Shown here: positions 6,114 to 6,702 of the stretch, piece after piece
How positions within the stretch are numbered: the stretch's first letter is position 1
Layout: each line of letters opens with the position of its first letter
NCBI GenBank assembly: GCA_002441285.1
Contig: DJVR01000037.1
Span: 1 to 6,702, forward strand
Reading direction: 5' to 3'
DNA length: 6,702 nucleotides
DNA from: Candidatus Atribacteria bacterium UBA6251
GTDB taxonomy: Bacteria; Atribacterota; Phoenicimicrobiia; Phoenicimicrobiales; Phoenicimicrobiaceae
Notes under the pieces: model-generated
The model's input: the letters and a program-made list of their open reading frames with translations, nothing else
The model's database searches: none
Told to the model about the DNA's origin: nothing
Position numbers and translations under genes: made by a program

Positions 6114-6660
6114 TTAATAATATCCTGTTTCAGTAAGTTTTCGTAAAATACCCACCCAGGGTTTGCCCTGATCTGGTCCTCTTAAAGCCGGTAAGAGGAG
6201 AGGTCTCGGTCTCTTTCTTAAAGTAAGAAGCAGATAGAAGTGGTTTGTATTTGCCTACTTTAATATTTCGTTCTCTTTCGGTCTCCCACCACTTATCCCA
6301 CTCGTTATTTATGATAGTCTCTTTTATCTTTAAGAGCCCGGTTTGCTCCAGCTCATCCCTCTTTTCTTAAAGCGAGAGGCTATCACCTTATTTACGTTTG
6401 ATTCTATCGCTCCGGCTCTTTCTATCTCTTTATCTTTCAGTTTAAACTGATTGGTAATCCCCAGGCGGTTACGAGATATGGAGGTATACAGTTTTACTAG
6501 ATTATCTTTTTTCTTTAAGGTCATAAGGATTTCTGATTAGCTGGTCTATGACAGATAAACCCTTGTCTATCTGATCAGATAACAGCGATATTGTAAAATT
6601 TTAGTAGGGGTTTTCTAAGATATCACTTGTCAAGAGGTCAACAAAAAAGGTAGACTTACC
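6114..6660 (-). pseudogene. Decayed transposase, C-terminal part, UPF0236/ISLre2-like
   Basis: Fragments in three reading frames line up as one protein in the right order. The first (6660-6502, with an in-frame TAA at 6603-6601) ends in DQLIRNPYDLKEKR. The second (about 6524-6330) contains AGAIESNVNKVIASRF and KKRGMSWSKPG. The third (about 6337-6190) contains IKETIINNEWDKWWETERE and YKPLLSASYFKKE. The fourth (about 6191-6114) reads PALRGPDQGKPWVGILRKL and ends TETGYY-stop. The blocks GAIESNV, KKRGMSWSK and PALxGPxxxxPWV are recognisable as the C-terminal region of UPF0236/ISLre2-type transposases. At least three frame changes and one or two stops make it non-functional. The N-terminal half and its catalytic residues are not visible and may lie beyond the window. 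No terminal inverted repeats or target duplication could be identified. Family naming is from memory of motifs. Confidence 0.65.
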
Positions 6661-6702
6661 TCATAGAACAAAACAATAGAAAAAGAAGAAACATTCTTTT
6701 TC
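6661..6702. other. Right edge, nothing assignable
   Basis: This AT-rich stretch has a stop in each minus-strand frame within or just past it, and no recognisable motif. It may be a further worn part of the transposase remnant. Confidence 0.3.

Noticed and set aside
6502..6515. A-AAA-AAG run as a programmed -1 frameshift signal in the transposase
   Set aside because: The change needed to join the fragments here is +1 (or -2), the heptamer is not in the required register, and further frameshifts and stops occur elsewhere. Simple indel decay explains it better.
6330..6524. A 64-codon minus-strand frame as an independent small protein
   Set aside because: Its sequence contains transposase blocks that continue in other frames on both sides, so it is one fragment of a broken gene, not a complete one.
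6568..6581. Perfect 14-bp palindrome TATCTGATCAGATA
   Set aside because: It falls inside the readable part of the transposase fragment (encoding LSDQID), so it is most simply chance within former coding sequence.
6604..6658. GKSTFFVDLL near the right edge as a Walker A of an ATPase
   Set aside because: Only GKST is present. The upstream glycines are missing because a TGA comes immediately before, and the frame runs into the transposase remnant.
1..6702. CRISPR arrays, tRNA or rRNA genes, defence or toxin-antitoxin genes
   Set aside because: No regularly spaced repeats, no tRNA-like cloverleaf and no additional coding regions were seen on either strand.

Overview
This AT-rich bacterial window carries a high-affinity phosphate uptake and phosphate-sensing locus. 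All of its genes lie on the minus strand, so it reads from right to left. In transcription order they are a PhoB/PhoP-type response regulator (5857-5156), a PhoR-type sensor kinase (5159-3387), the phosphate-binding protein PstS (3189-2365), the permeases PstC (2337-1453) and PstA (1456-602), and the ATPase PstB (608 to the left edge, truncated). A phoU gene would be expected next, beyond the left edge, but it cannot be seen here.

The genes are tightly packed. phoB/phoR and pstC/pstA each overlap by 4 nt (ATGA), and pstA/pstB overlap by 7 nt. pstS and pstC are 27 nt apart with a small stem between them, and pstC starts with TTG. The only real gap inside the locus is the 197 bp between phoR and pstS. 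It holds a convincing PhoB-type operator (two 11-nt repeats), a second weaker copy upstream, and a -10 element, so pstSCAB probably has its own phosphate-starvation promoter. The implied circuit is standard: low phosphate leads PhoR to phosphorylate PhoB, PhoB binds the Pho boxes, and PstSCAB is induced. PstSCAB and PhoU normally also signal phosphate status back to PhoR.

Upstream of phoB (5858-6113) is a non-coding leader. It has two overlapping sigma70-like promoters close to the gene. Farther up there is a third, more speculative promoter, a near-perfect 20-bp dyad and competing GGGGTAG/CTACCCC pairings. The right end (about 6114-6660) is a decayed transposase. Pieces in three reading frames can be joined into one C-terminal region resembling UPF0236/ISLre2-type transposases, with frameshifts and stops.

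The organism cannot be named from this window. Low GC and frequent ATA/AGA codons suggest an AT-rich, perhaps anaerobic or thermophilic lineage. PstS has an ordinary Sec signal peptide without a good lipobox, which fits a periplasm and so a two-membrane envelope better than a typical Firmicute. I found no new multi-gene system. What is worth a second look is regulatory DNA and the transposase remnant.
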